The notes: generated by a model from the sequence alone, not told the origin. Shown: positions 8,417 to 16,668, numbered from the stretch's first letter. The stretch is DNA of 64,000 nt from Galbitalea sp. SE-J8 (GCF_030345695.1 NZ_JAUASV010000005.1:92890-156889); one strand, 5' to 3'. Program-made: numbers and translations.

Positions 8417-9034
8417 TCAGCGACGCAGTCGGGTCAGCACGTGCTCCGCGTAGGCGAGCAGCATGTGGATCTCGTTCTCGTCGCGGTCGACCCAGCGGCA
8501 CTGCGGCTCGGCGTCCACGGGCACGAAGTCGCGGTGCTGCTCCCAGACGACGAGGGTGCGCTCCGCGCCGAGCACGTACTGCTGCCACCACACCTGACGC
8601 AGGTAGGACCGCGGGATCGAGCGCCAGGCGGATGCCGTCGTCTTGATCTCGCACAGCACGAGCGTCGTGTCGTGCACGGCGACGCCGTCGGGAGTGGCGA
8701 GGTGCCGGACGTCGGCGTCGGCGTGGAACAGCAGCTCGTTCGGCGCGATGCGGTGCTCGCGCGACACCCAGCGGGCGATCTCCGGTTCGCGTGCGCGGCC
8801 GTGCGCGGTGAAGTCGTTGCCGCCGAACCCGGTGCCGAGCAGCTTGTCGACGGCCACCTGCTCGGCCGCGCGGACGCTCGTGAGGCGGGCGGCATCCGTC
8901 GCGGTGACGCCGTGGGCGCGGGCGCGCAGCCAGGCGACCCGGTCGCTCGCCGAGGCGACGACGCGCTGGGTGTGCGGACGGCGCGGGGCGACCGGCTCGT
9001 CCCACAGCGCGAGGGTGGGCTGCACGGCGGTCAC
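8417..9034 (-). CDS. YqaJ-like (lambda-exonuclease fold) nuclease
   Basis: 205-residue protein resembling the YqaJ viral-recombinase/PD-(D/E)XK family. Visible motifs are GVTATDAARL (family G-x-x-D-A), GRAREPEIARWVS, ATPDGVAVHD carrying the aspartate, LCEIKTTASAW carrying E-x-K, and YLRQVWWQQYVLGAERTLVV. These match the core catalytic elements. GTG 9034 has GGAG upstream; 9026 is an alternative. There are no phage genes around it, so it is a domesticated or housekeeping variant whose substrate is unknown. Confidence 0.75.
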   Translation of the reverse strand: MTAVQPTLALWDEPVAPRRPHTQRVVASASDRVAWLRARAHGVTATDAARLTSVRAAEQVAVDKLLGTGFGGNDFTAHGRAREPEIARWVSREHRIAPNELLFHADADVRHLATPDGVAVHDTTLVLCEIKTTASAWRSIPRSYLRQVWWQQYVLGAERTLVVWEQHRDFVPVDAEPQCRWVDRDENEIHMLLAYAEHVLTRLRR

Positions 9035-9140
9035 CGCTCCATCATCGCCGCCGGCGACGACATCCGCGCGACGCCGCGCGCGTCGCAGCGACGGCCCGGC
9101 CACACAGGCCGCTCATAGGAAACTCTCAATACTGGGGAGG

Positions 9141-9887
9141 GTGACCGAGACGCACGCCCCCCGCCAGCCGCTGCCGCGCATCACCCGGGCCGACGGCAGC
9201 CCGATCCGCGCGCTCGTCGTCGACGACGAGGAGTCGCTCACCGACCTGCTCTCGATGGCCCTGCGCTACGAGGGCTGGGAGGTGCGCATCGCGGCCGACG
9301 GGCAGAAGGCGCTCTCGACCGCGCGGGAGGTGCGCCCCGACGTCATCGTGCTCGACGTGATGCTGCCCGACATCGACGGGTTCCAGGTGCTCACCCGGCT
9401 GCGCAACGACGGGGTGCAGACGCCCATCCTCTTCCTCACCGCGAAGGACTCGCTCGACGACCGCATCGCGGGTCTCACCGTCGGCGGCGACGACTACGTG
9501 ACGAAGCCGTTCAGCCTCGAGGAGCTCGTCGCGCGCCTGCGCGGTCTCATCCGCCGCTCCGCGATGGTCACCGCGGGGGAGGAGGACTCCTTCATCACCG
9601 TCGGCGACCTCACTCTCGACGAGGACACCTACGAGGTGTACCGCGGCGACACGCTCGTCGAGCTGACCGCGACGGAGTTCGAGCTGCTGCGCTACCTGAT
9701 GCGCAACCCGCGTCGGGTGCTCAGCCGCAACCAGATCCTCGACCGGGTCTGGTCGTACGACTTCGGCGGCACGTCATCCGTCGTCGAGATCTACATCTCC
9801 TACCTGCGCAAGAAGATCGACACGCTCGGCCCGGCGATGATCCACACCGTGCGCGGGGTCGGCTACGTGCTCAAACCGGTGCCATGA
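9141..9887 (+). CDS. OmpR/PhoP-type response regulator
   Basis: 248-residue two-component regulator. The receiver domain (about 23-140) has acidic DDE at 28-30, phospho-acceptor D72 (IVLDVMLPD) and K122 (VTKPF). The winged-helix DNA-binding domain (about 155-248) has LTATEFELLRYLMRNPRRV and YISYLRKKID..VRGVGYVL. GTG 9141 follows GGGGAGG. The stop overlaps the kinase start by four bases (ATGA), so the two are cotranslated. The signal is unknown. Confidence 0.95.
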   Translation: MTETHAPRQPLPRITRADGSPIRALVVDDEESLTDLLSMALRYEGWEVRIAADGQKALSTAREVRPDVIVLDVMLPDIDGFQVLTRLRNDGVQTPILFLTAKDSLDDRIAGLTVGGDDYVTKPFSLEELVARLRGLIRRSAMVTAGEEDSFITVGDLTLDEDTYEVYRGDTLVELTATEFELLRYLMRNPRRVLSRNQILDRVWSYDFGGTSSVVEIYISYLRKKIDTLGPAMIHTVRGVGYVLKPVP

Positions 9888-11374
9888 CCGGAACCGGTGC
9901 GGCGCGCGAGCGGATGACGCGGCCGTGGACGCTGCGCCGGCGCCTCGTGCTCGGCACGGTCGCGCTGCTCGCGGTGCTCGGCGTCGTGATCGGCACGGTG
10001 AGCGTGCTCACCCTGCAGACGTCCCTGACCGTCAAGCTCGACCAGGAGCTGCGGGAGGCGCTCGGCCGGGGGCCCGGTCCCGCGGGCCTCGGACCGGGCG
10101 CGCTGCTGTGGCAGCGGATCGACGGGGAACCGGCGGCGGGCTCCGTGCTCGGCGACGAGGTGTCCCGCACGGGCGGCGGCCCGCCGGTGCTGACCCCGAT
10201 CGCGTTGACCGCGCGGCAGCTCGCCGAGGTCGGGGCGATCACGCGCGATGGACGACCGACGACGGTGACGCTCACCGGCCTCGGGGCGTATCGCATCGTC
10301 GCGTTCGAGTCGCGCGTGTACGGGTCGGTCGCGATCGGCCTGCCGATGACGGAGGTGACGTCCACGGTGACGACGGTGGCCGCCGTCGTGTTCATCGTCG
10401 TGCTCGTCGTGCTCGCACTCGCCGCGATCGCCGGCGCCGCCGTCATCCGCTCGGCGCTGCGCCCGCTCGAGCGCGTCACGGCGACGGCGTCGCACGTCTC
10501 CGAGCTGCCGCTCGAGCGCGGCGGGGTCGCGCTCGAGGCGCGCGTGCCCGAGGCGGATGCCGACGACCGCACCGAGGTCGGCCGCGTGGGCGCGGCGATC
10601 AACCGCATGCTCGGGCACATCGCCGGTGCGCTCGCCCTGCGGGACGCGAGCGAGGGCAAGCTCCGCACGTTCGTCGCCGACGCGAGCCACGAGCTGCGCA
10701 CGCCGCTCGCCTCGATCCGCGGCTACGCCGAGCTCACCCGGCGCAGCGGACACGTGCTGCCCGACGACGTGGTGCACGCGCTCGGTCGCATCGAGTCGGA
10801 GAGCGTGCGCATGACGAGCCTCGTCGAGGACCTGCTGCTGCTCGCCCGCCTCGACGACGGCCGGGAGCTGGAGAAGCAGCCCGTCGATCTCGTGCCGCTG
10901 CTCGCGGACGCGGTGAGCGACGCCTACGCGGCCGGACAGGATCACGACTGGGCGCTCGACGCGCCCGGCACCCCGGTCCTCGTGACGGGCGACGCGCCGC
11001 GGCTGCACCAGGTCGTCGTCAACCTGCTCGCCAACGCGCGGGTGCACACGCCCGCCGGCACGCACGTCGTCGCGGCGGTGACGGTGGACGGAGACGTCGC
11101 GCGCGTGTCGGTGACGGATGACGGACCAGGCATCGCCCCCGAGGTGCTGCCGACCGTGTTCGAGCGCTTCGTGCGCGGTGACGGCTCGAGGGCGCGGGTC
11201 GGCGGCGGCCCGGGCTCGGGCGCGCGCTCCGGCTCGGGCAGCACGGGACTCGGTCTCGCGATCGTCTCCGCGGTGGTCGCGGCGCACGACGGCACGGTCG
11301 ACGTCGCGAGCGAACCGGGTCGCACGGTGTTCACGGTGACGCTGCCGCTCGCCGCGACGGCGCCGCGCGCCTGA
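9884..11374 (+). CDS. Sensor histidine kinase partner
   Basis: 496-residue membrane kinase. Two membrane helices (about residues 20-45 and 160-190) flank a roughly 115-residue extracytoplasmic sensor, followed by HAMP, HisKA with phospho-His H269 in DASHELRTPLASIRGYAEL, and the ATPase domain with N box NLLANARVHT, DDGPGIAPEV and G box STGLGLAIV. A Gly/Ser/Arg-rich stretch (GGGPGSGARSGSGS) is inserted just before the G box. It overlaps the response regulator by four bases. Confidence 0.94.
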   Translation: MTGTGAARERMTRPWTLRRRLVLGTVALLAVLGVVIGTVSVLTLQTSLTVKLDQELREALGRGPGPAGLGPGALLWQRIDGEPAAGSVLGDEVSRTGGGPPVLTPIALTARQLAEVGAITRDGRPTTVTLTGLGAYRIVAFESRVYGSVAIGLPMTEVTSTVTTVAAVVFIVVLVVLALAAIAGAAVIRSALRPLERVTATASHVSELPLERGGVALEARVPEADADDRTEVGRVGAAINRMLGHIAGALALRDASEGKLRTFVADASHELRTPLASIRGYAELTRRSGHVLPDDVVHALGRIESESVRMTSLVEDLLLLARLDDGRELEKQPVDLVPLLADAVSDAYAAGQDHDWALDAPGTPVLVTGDAPRLHQVVVNLLANARVHTPAGTHVVAAVTVDGDVARVSVTDDGPGIAPEVLPTVFERFVRGDGSRARVGGGPGSGARSGSGSTGLGLAIVSAVVAAHDGTVDVASEPGRTVFTVTLPLAATAPRA

Positions 11375-11442
11375 CCGCGCACCCGCACCCGCCCGCGCGA
11401 CCGCGGTTGCGCACGGATGCGTTCCCGCGTACGCTGTCCGAG

Positions 11443-11557
11443 GCCCAAGACCGCCGGTCATCGGTGTGCGCGCGAGCGGACACCGATCGAAGAGTCCCGA
11501 GAGGGACGACCTGCGCAGGTGAACGAATCAGACTCGCGGATGGCGACATCCGTGCCG
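11443..11557 (+). promoter_or_regulatory. Ribosomal protein L10 leader (actinobacterial type)
   Basis: The region upstream of rplJ holds CCCAAGACCGCCGGTC and, 50-70 bases on, the signature GAGAGGGACGACCTGCGCAG followed by GTGAA, the L10(L12) binding element known from this leader class. Binding of surplus L10-L12 would reduce rplJ-rplL expression. Boundaries are approximate. Confidence 0.75.
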
Positions 11558-11588
11558 AAGCTCCGTGCGCCTGCGCTCGGAGCTTTTT
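11558..11588 (+). terminator. Attenuator terminator in the rplJ leader
   Basis: AAGCTCCG (11558-11565) pairs with CGGAGCTT (11578-11585), with inner GCGC/GCGC pairs, followed by a run of five T (11584-11588). It lies 50 bases before the rplJ start, so it can end transcription inside the leader. Confidence 0.8.
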
Positions 11589-11638
11589 CCGTTTCACGAC
11601 GAAGCACGGTCGGGCCGACGAATCCCAGAAGGAGTGCC

Positions 11639-12154
11639 ATGGCGAACAAGGAAGCATCGGTCGCCGAGCTCACGGACAAGTTCCGCGACTCGAACGCCGT
11701 TCTGCTCACCGAGTACCGCGGTCTCACGGTGGCTCAGCTCAAGCAGCTGCGCACGAGCATCAGTGCAGACGCGACCTACGCCGTGGTGAAGAACACGCTC
11801 ACCAAGATCGCCGCCAACAACGCGGGGATCCAGGCGTTCGACGATGCCCTCGCGGGCCCGTCGGCGATCGCGTTCGTGCACGGCGACACCGTCGCCGTCG
11901 CGAAGGCGCTGCGTGACTTCGCCAAGGCGAACCCCCTCCTCGTGGTGAAGAGCGGTTACTTCGACGGTAACGCCCTCACCGAGGCGGAGGTCACCAAGCT
12001 CGCCGATCTCGAGAGCCGTGAGGTGCTGCTGGCCAAGCTGGCCGGCGCCTTCAAGGCCTCGCTCTTCGGTGCGGCTTACGTGTTCAACGCGCCCCTCGCG
12101 CAGGCCGTTCGCACGGTCGACGCGCTGCGCGACAAGCAGGAGTCCGCGGCCTGA
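11639..12154 (+). CDS. rplJ: 50S ribosomal protein L10
   Basis: 171-residue stalk base protein that carries the L12 dimers. Conserved parts are KFRDSNAVLLTEYRGLTVAQ, TYAVVKNTLTKIAANN and LAKLAGAFKASLFG, with the C-terminal helix VRTVDALRDKQ binding L12. ATG 11639 has AGAAGGAG upstream. An in-frame longer ORF from 11417 is the regulatory leader and is not coding. Together with L12 it controls its own expression through the leader. Confidence 0.98.
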   Translation: MANKEASVAELTDKFRDSNAVLLTEYRGLTVAQLKQLRTSISADATYAVVKNTLTKIAANNAGIQAFDDALAGPSAIAFVHGDTVAVAKALRDFAKANPLLVVKSGYFDGNALTEAEVTKLADLESREVLLAKLAGAFKASLFGAAYVFNAPLAQAVRTVDALRDKQESAA

Positions 12155-12223
12155 CCGCGGTTTTCGAACCAGACGCCGCGGCCTCGGCTGCGGCGCCGAC
12201 CAGCACACAACAAGGAGTACACA

Positions 12224-12613
12224 ATGGCTAAGCTCACCGCTGACGAGCTCATCGACGCGTTCAAGGAGCTCACCCTCATCGAGCTCAGCGACTTCGTGAA
12301 GAAGTTCGAGGAGGTCTTCGAGGTCACCGCCGCCGCCCCCGTCGCCGTGGCCGCCCCGGCCGCCGGTGGCGCCGGTGCCGCCGTCGAGGAGGTCGAGGAG
12401 AAGGACTCGTTCGACGTCGTCCTCGAGGCCGCAGGCGAGAAGAAGATCCAGGTCATCAAGGAGGTGCGTGCCCTCACGTCCCTCGGCCTGGGCGAGGCGA
12501 AGGCTCTCGTCGACGGTGCCCCGAGCACGGTCCTCGAGGGTGCGAACAAGGAGGCCGCCGAGAAGGCGAAGGCGCAGCTCGAGGAGGCCGGCGCCACGAT
12601 CACCCTCAAGTGA
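12224..12613 (+). CDS. rplL: 50S ribosomal protein L7/L12
   Basis: 129-residue acidic stalk protein recruiting translation GTPases. N-terminal dimerisation domain [19 protein letters not shown], an Ala/Val/Pro/Gly-rich hinge, and a C-terminal domain with [20 protein letters not shown] and ending GATITLK. ATG 12224 follows AAGGAG. It lies 69 bases after rplJ and ends at a double terminator. Confidence 0.99.
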   Translation: MAKLTADELIDAFKELTLIELSDFVKKFEEVFEVTAAAPVAVAAPAAGGAGAAVEEVEEKDSFDVVLEAAGEKKIQVIKEVRALTSLGLGEAKALVDGAPSTVLEGANKEAAEKAKAQLEEAGATITLK

Positions 12614-12618
12614 TCGCT

Positions 12619-12684
12619 CCCCTCGTTCGCGAGGGGGCCTCTTCACCGAACGGCCGTCGCGGGTTCGCCCGCGGCGGCCGTTCG
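12619..12684 (+). terminator. Tandem terminators after rplL
   Basis: First hairpin CCCCTCG-TTCG-CGAGGGG (12619-12636) followed by CCTCTTC. Second, 17-bp stem with TTCG loop (12647-12684, arm CGAACGGCCG), followed by TCGTCC. UUCG tetraloops make both stable. They separate rplL from the convergent LacI gene. Confidence 0.88.
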
Positions 12685-12699
12685 TCGTCCCGGTGGGGG

Positions 12700-12725
12700 C
12701 TTCGAGACGGCCGTGGCCGGCCTCC
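12700..12725. repeat. 26-bp repeat, copy 2 (after rplL)
   Basis: CTTCGAGACGGCCGT then GGCCGGCCTCC; matches 4736-4761 except for two bases. It lies three bases from the LacI stop codon and again behind a ribosomal protein operon. Confidence 0.7.
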
Positions 12726-12727
12726 GC

Positions 12728-13741
12728 TCAGCCGGCGGCGGACGGCGCGGTCGTGCTCCGGCGCACGACCATCTCGATCGGCAGCGCCTCGGGCGCGACC
12801 GTGCTCTGCGGGTCGGCGAGCGAGCGCAGCACGAGGTCGATCACGTGCCGCCCCTGCTCGGCGGGGCGCTGCCGCACCGTCGTGAGCTCGAACATCTCCG
12901 CGAGGTCGTGGTCGTCGATGCCGACGAGGGACAGGCCCGAGGGCACCGGGATGCCGAGCTCGCGCGCCGCGATGATGGCGCCGATCGCGATCTCATCGCA
13001 TCCGGCCACGATCGCCGTGGGGCGCGTGCGCGGGTCGGCGAGCACCTCGCGAGCCACGCGGTAGCCGCCGGGGATCGTGTACGGGCAGCTGCGGGAGTCG
13101 TCGGCGATCGTGATGCCCGCGTCCGCGAGCGCGAGCCGGAAGCCGCGCAACCGGTTCGCGTGCACGGGGAACTCGGTGGGCACATCCGGGTCGTCGCCCA
13201 GGTGCATGATGCGCCGGTGCCCGAGCCCGATGAGGTGCTCGGTCGCGCGGCGGGACGCCTCGACGTCGTCGAGGCTCAGGGTCGGGATGCCGTCGATGTT
13301 GCCGCCGATGCCGGCGATGGGCTTGCCGAGCGCTCCGAGCGCGCGCACCTCGGTCGGGGTGAGCGCGATGTTGACGGCGACCACGGCATCCACCCGCTTG
13401 CGCACGATGAAGTACTCGAACACGCGCTGGCGCTCGGCCTCGTCGTCCCGCAGCCGGTACAGCGTCATGTCGTAGCCCGCGTCGATGAGGGCCGACTCGA
13501 TGCCGTCGAGCACCTCGGCGAAGAACCAGCGGTTGAGGTAGGGCAGCACGACGGCGACGTTGCGACTGCGGCCCGTGACGAGGCTCGCGGCGTTCTGCGA
13601 GGCGACGAAGCCCAGCACCCGCGCCGCCTCGACGACGCGCTGGCGGGTCGCGTCCGACACGTAGCCGGTGCCGCTGAGCGCGCGCGAGGCCGTCGATTTG
13701 GACACGCCGGCGGCGCGTGCGACATCCGTGATGCCGCTCAT
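12728..13741 (-). CDS. LacI-family regulator of the adjacent alpha-glucoside importer
   Basis: 337-residue repressor: N-terminal HTH ITDVARAAGVSKSTASRALS and hinge, then a periplasmic-binding-protein-like ligand domain (VAVVLPYLNRWFFAEVLDGI, VAGCDEIAIGAI, GLSLVGIDDHDL). It is divergent from a CUT1 sugar importer and two LacI-type palindromes lie between them, so it probably represses that operon and itself until a sugar binds. The ligand is inferred to be an alpha-glucoside from the importer. Confidence 0.92.
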   Translation of the reverse strand: MSGITDVARAAGVSKSTASRALSGTGYVSDATRQRVVEAARVLGFVASQNAASLVTGRSRNVAVVLPYLNRWFFAEVLDGIESALIDAGYDMTLYRLRDDEAERQRVFEYFIVRKRVDAVVAVNIALTPTEVRALGALGKPIAGIGGNIDGIPTLSLDDVEASRRATEHLIGLGHRRIMHLGDDPDVPTEFPVHANRLRGFRLALADAGITIADDSRSCPYTIPGGYRVAREVLADPRTRPTAIVAGCDEIAIGAIIAARELGIPVPSGLSLVGIDDHDLAEMFELTTVRQRPAEQGRHVIDLVLRSLADPQSTVAPEALPIEMVVRRSTTAPSAAG

Positions 13742-13819
13742 CCCGTCACCTCCATCGGCCGGGGGAAAGGTCGGCGCTCGGGTCGCCGAATCGCACCATA
13801 GCGCACCGGGCGCCGATGT

Positions 13820-13831
13820 GGAACCGGTCCC
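13820..13831. promoter_or_regulatory. Probable LacI operator 1
   Basis: GGAACCGGTCCC, 11 of 12 bases as in operator 2, with the central CG usual for LacI-family sites. It lies 79 bases upstream of the regulator start, suited to autoregulation. Confidence 0.55.
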
Positions 13832-13886
13832 AGGGCATCGTCGTGGGAGCGTGTAGCAATCGTGACCGATCCGTGGCCGTGAACGG

Positions 13887-13916
13887 TTGCATACCGCTTC
13901 CCGTGTGGCCTACGGT
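13887..13916 (+). promoter_or_regulatory. Promoter of the CUT1 importer operon
   Basis: TTGCAT (13887-13892), 18-base spacer, TACGGT (13911-13916). The start point would fall at the edge of operator 2, so a bound repressor would block initiation or clearance. Confidence 0.6.
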
Positions 13917-13922
13917 GTGCGT

Positions 13923-13934
13923 GGAACCGGTTCC
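13923..13934. promoter_or_regulatory. Probable LacI operator 2
   Basis: Perfect palindrome GGAACCGGTTCC with a central CG, just downstream of the -10 and 103 bases from operator 1. The spacing would allow a looped repressor complex. Confidence 0.65.
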
Positions 13935-14033
13935 CGTTTGCGATGGCGCGCCCGTCGCTCGCGGTGTCCGGACAGCACTGCACCGTCTGGTCGCCCGATT
14001 GCGGTCGACCGGCCTCAATGAGGAGGAAAAGGA

Positions 14034-15380
14034 ATGGTTCGTACCCTGCATCGACGGTTCGCCGCTCCCATCGCACTCGCCGCCATCGTGGGTCTGACCC
14101 TCGTCGGCTGTTCCGGCGGCGGCGGTGGCGGAGGAGGCGGTGGCGGAGGCGGCAACGGCCCGGGGGATGCCGGCGACGCCGACGGCGTCGTCACCATCTA
14201 CGGCACGATCGCCGACACCGAGGCCGACCTGCTCGAGCAGTCGTGGGCCGACTGGGAGAAGGCCAACAACATCGACATCAAGTACGAGTCGAGCAAGGAG
14301 TTCGAGGCCCAGATCGGTGTTCGCGCGCAGGGCGGCGACGCCCCCGACATCGCGATCTTCCCGCAGCCGGGACTGCTCGGCGACCTCGTCAAGCGCGGCT
14401 ACATCCAGCCGGCACCGGATGCCGTGGCCGCCAACGTGAAGAGCGGCTGGAGCGAGGACTGGGCCAAGTACGCGACCGTCGACGGCACGCTCTACGGCGC
14501 GCCGCTGATGGCGAGCGTCAAGGGCTTCATCTGGTACTCGCCGAAGTACTTCGCCGACAACGGCTACGAGGTGCCGACCACGTGGCAGGAGCTGCTCGAC
14601 CTGACGAAGAAGATCGCGGACTCCGGCACGAAGCCGTGGTGCGCGGGCTTCGGCTCGGACGCGGCGACCGGCTGGCCGGGCACCGACTGGATCGAGGACC
14701 TCGTGCTGCGTCAGCAGGGCGCCGACGTGTACGACCAGTGGGTCGCCGACAAGGTCAAGTTCACCGACCCCAAGATCAAGCAGGCGTTCGACTCGCTCGG
14801 CGAGATCCTGCTCAACCCGGACTACGTGAACGCCGGCATCGGTGACGTCGCGTCGATCAACTCGACGCCGTTCGGCGCGGATGTCGCGCAGGCGGTCGTC
14901 GACGGGAAGTGCCCGATGACGCACCAGGCGTCGTTCTTCGACGGCTTCCTGACGGATGCGGGCGGCAAGGTCGCTCCCGACGGTGACGTCTGGGCGTTCC
15001 TCACCCCGCCGGTGGACGCCGACGCGGGCCAGGCGGTCACGGGCGGCGGCGAGATCGTCGCCGCGTTCTCGAACGACGCCGACACCCAGAAGGTGCAGGA
15101 GTACCTGTCGAGTGCGGACTGGGCCAACAGCCGCGTGAAGCTCGGCGGCGTGATCAGCGCCAACAAGGGTCTCGACCCGGCGAACGCGTCGAGCGAGGTG
15201 CTGACGCAGGCCATCCAGATCCTGCAGAACCCCGACACCACGTTCCGCTTCGACGCCTCCGACCTCATGCCGGGCGCCGTCGGTGCGGGCACGTTCTGGA
15301 AGGGGATGGTCAACTGGGTGAACGGCGACTCGACGGACTCCGTGCTGTCGGCCATCGAGGCCGGCTGGCCCTCGAGCTAG
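14034..15380 (+). CDS. Sugar-binding lipoprotein of a CUT1 ABC importer (AglE-like)
   Basis: 448-residue extracellular solute-binding protein. The signal peptide ends in a lipobox, LVGC with lipidated C26, followed by a run of 13 glycines as a flexible tether, then the family-1 binding fold (VTIYGTIADTEADLLEQSWA, APDIAIFPQPGLL, YGAPLMASVKGFIWYSP, PTTWQELLDLTKKIADSG). The style resembles alpha-glucoside binding proteins. ATG 14034 has GAGGAGGAAAAGG upstream. It is first in an operon with two permeases; a hairpin after it probably keeps its transcript in excess. Confidence 0.92.
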   Translation: MVRTLHRRFAAPIALAAIVGLTLVGCSGGGGGGGGGGGGGNGPGDAGDADGVVTIYGTIADTEADLLEQSWADWEKANNIDIKYESSKEFEAQIGVRAQGGDAPDIAIFPQPGLLGDLVKRGYIQPAPDAVAANVKSGWSEDWAKYATVDGTLYGAPLMASVKGFIWYSPKYFADNGYEVPTTWQELLDLTKKIADSGTKPWCAGFGSDAATGWPGTDWIEDLVLRQQGADVYDQWVADKVKFTDPKIKQAFDSLGEILLNPDYVNAGIGDVASINSTPFGADVAQAVVDGKCPMTHQASFFDGFLTDAGGKVAPDGDVWAFLTPPVDADAGQAVTGGGEIVAAFSNDADTQKVQEYLSSADWANSRVKLGGVISANKGLDPANASSEVLTQAIQILQNPDTTFRFDASDLMPGAVGAGTFWKGMVNWVNGDSTDSVLSAIEAGWPSS

Positions 15381-15391
15381 CCACCCGTGAC

Positions 15392-15430
15392 ACGGATGGG
15401 GCCGCGAACCTGGTTCGCGGCCCCATCCGT
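15392..15430 (+). terminator. Intra-operon hairpin after the binding protein
   Basis: Perfect 17-bp stem (15392-15408 with 15414-15430, arm ACGGATGGGGCCGCGAA), five-base loop, then TCACT. Such a partial terminator or 3-prime stabiliser between binding protein and permease raises the ratio of binding protein to permease. Confidence 0.85.
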
Positions 15431-15501
15431 TCACTAGTCTCGGTTCCGCCGACCGCGTCCACCGCCGTACGCCTAGACAACGCCGTCTCGAAAGGCATCC
15501 C

Positions 15502-16668
15502 GTGTTCAAAGACCTCTTCGAGTGGATCGGAAGTCTTCCGCCGCTCGCGCAGATACCCGTCATCATCCTGGCGTTCCTCGTCGCCATCGCCCTCGTGCTG
15601 TTCTTCGTCGAGGTCGCCCCCCGCCCCGGGCGCGGCTACACCGTGCTGCGCCTCGCGGTCGCGGTGGTCGTTCCCGCGCTGCTGCTGCTCGGCCTCGGCT
15701 CCGAGCCGTGGAACCCGAACCCGGGCTGGACGCCCGTCGTCGCGATCATCGGGGCGGTGCTGGGCGCAGCGATGTTCCTGCTCGACTACCGCGCCCGATC
15801 GGGACGCGGCTACCTGCTGCAGCTCGTGGCGTTCCTCGCGCCCGCGTTCCTGCTGCTCATCGCGGGGCTCATCTACCCGACGATCCAGACGATCATCTAC
15901 GCGTTCATGAACAACAACTCGGCGAACCCGCAGTTCGTCGGGTTCGACAACTTCGCCTGGATCTTCAGTCAGCCGCAGAATCTCGTCGTCATCCGCAACA
16001 CCGTGCTGTGGGTCGTCGTGACGCCGGTGATCTCGACGATCGCCGGTCTCGCCTACGCGGTGTTCATCGACCGGTCCCGGGGCGAGAAGTTCTTCAAGAT
16101 CCTCGTCTTCATGCCGATGGCGATCTCGTTCGTCGGCGCCAGCATCATCTGGCGGTTCGTCTACGGCTACCGGGGCGAGGGCGACCAGTTCGGCATCCTC
16201 AACGGCCTCGTCGACTTCGTCGGCGGCAGCCCGGTCAACTGGCTGCAGCAGGTGCCGCTCAACACCTTCCTGCTCATCGTCGTGCTCATCTGGGTGCAGA
16301 CCGGCTTCGCCATGGTGGTGCTGTCGGCGTCGATCAAGAACGTGCCCACCGAGCAGCTGGAGGCCGCCGAGATCGACGGCACGAACGCGTGGCAGCGCTT
16401 CTGGAACGTGACGCTGCCCGGCATCCGTCCCTCGCTCATCGTCGTGCTCACGACCATCTCGATCGCGTCGCTCAAGGTGTTCGACATCGTGCGCACCATG
16501 GGCACCGCGTATCCGGACACCTCGGTCATCGCCAACGAGATGGTGACCCTGCTGCAGAAGTTCGAGCCGGGACGCTCGAGCGCCTTCGCGGTGCTGCTGT
16601 TCCTGCTCGTGCTGCCGATCGTCATCTACAACGCCCGACAGATCAAGAAGACCAGGGAGGTGCGCTGA
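15502..16668 (+). CDS. CUT1 sugar ABC permease (AglF/MalF-type)
   Basis: 388-residue inner-membrane permease. The canonical MalF-type core begins near residue 110 (LAPAFLLLIAGLIYPTIQ) and holds the ATPase-docking EAA loop, EQLEAAEIDGTNAWQRFWNV...LPGIRPS. The first 105 residues add three extra hydrophobic segments (IPVIILAFLVAIALVLFFVE, LRLAVAVVVPALLLLGL, VVAIIGAVLGAAMFLLDYR), unusual for a MalF. GTG 15502 follows GAAAGG. The stop overlaps the next start by one base. No ATPase gene is present. Confidence 0.92.
   Translation: MFKDLFEWIGSLPPLAQIPVIILAFLVAIALVLFFVEVAPRPGRGYTVLRLAVAVVVPALLLLGLGSEPWNPNPGWTPVVAIIGAVLGAAMFLLDYRARSGRGYLLQLVAFLAPAFLLLIAGLIYPTIQTIIYAFMNNNSANPQFVGFDNFAWIFSQPQNLVVIRNTVLWVVVTPVISTIAGLAYAVFIDRSRGEKFFKILVFMPMAISFVGASIIWRFVYGYRGEGDQFGILNGLVDFVGGSPVNWLQQVPLNTFLLIVVLIWVQTGFAMVVLSASIKNVPTEQLEAAEIDGTNAWQRFWNVTLPGIRPSLIVVLTTISIASLKVFDIVRTMGTAYPDTSVIANEMVTLLQKFEPGRSSAFAVLLFLLVLPIVIYNARQIKKTREVR

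Noticed and set aside
11417..11638. 74-codon N-terminal extension of L10
   Set aside because: It covers the L10 leader and attenuator hairpin; family length and ribosome site support 11639.
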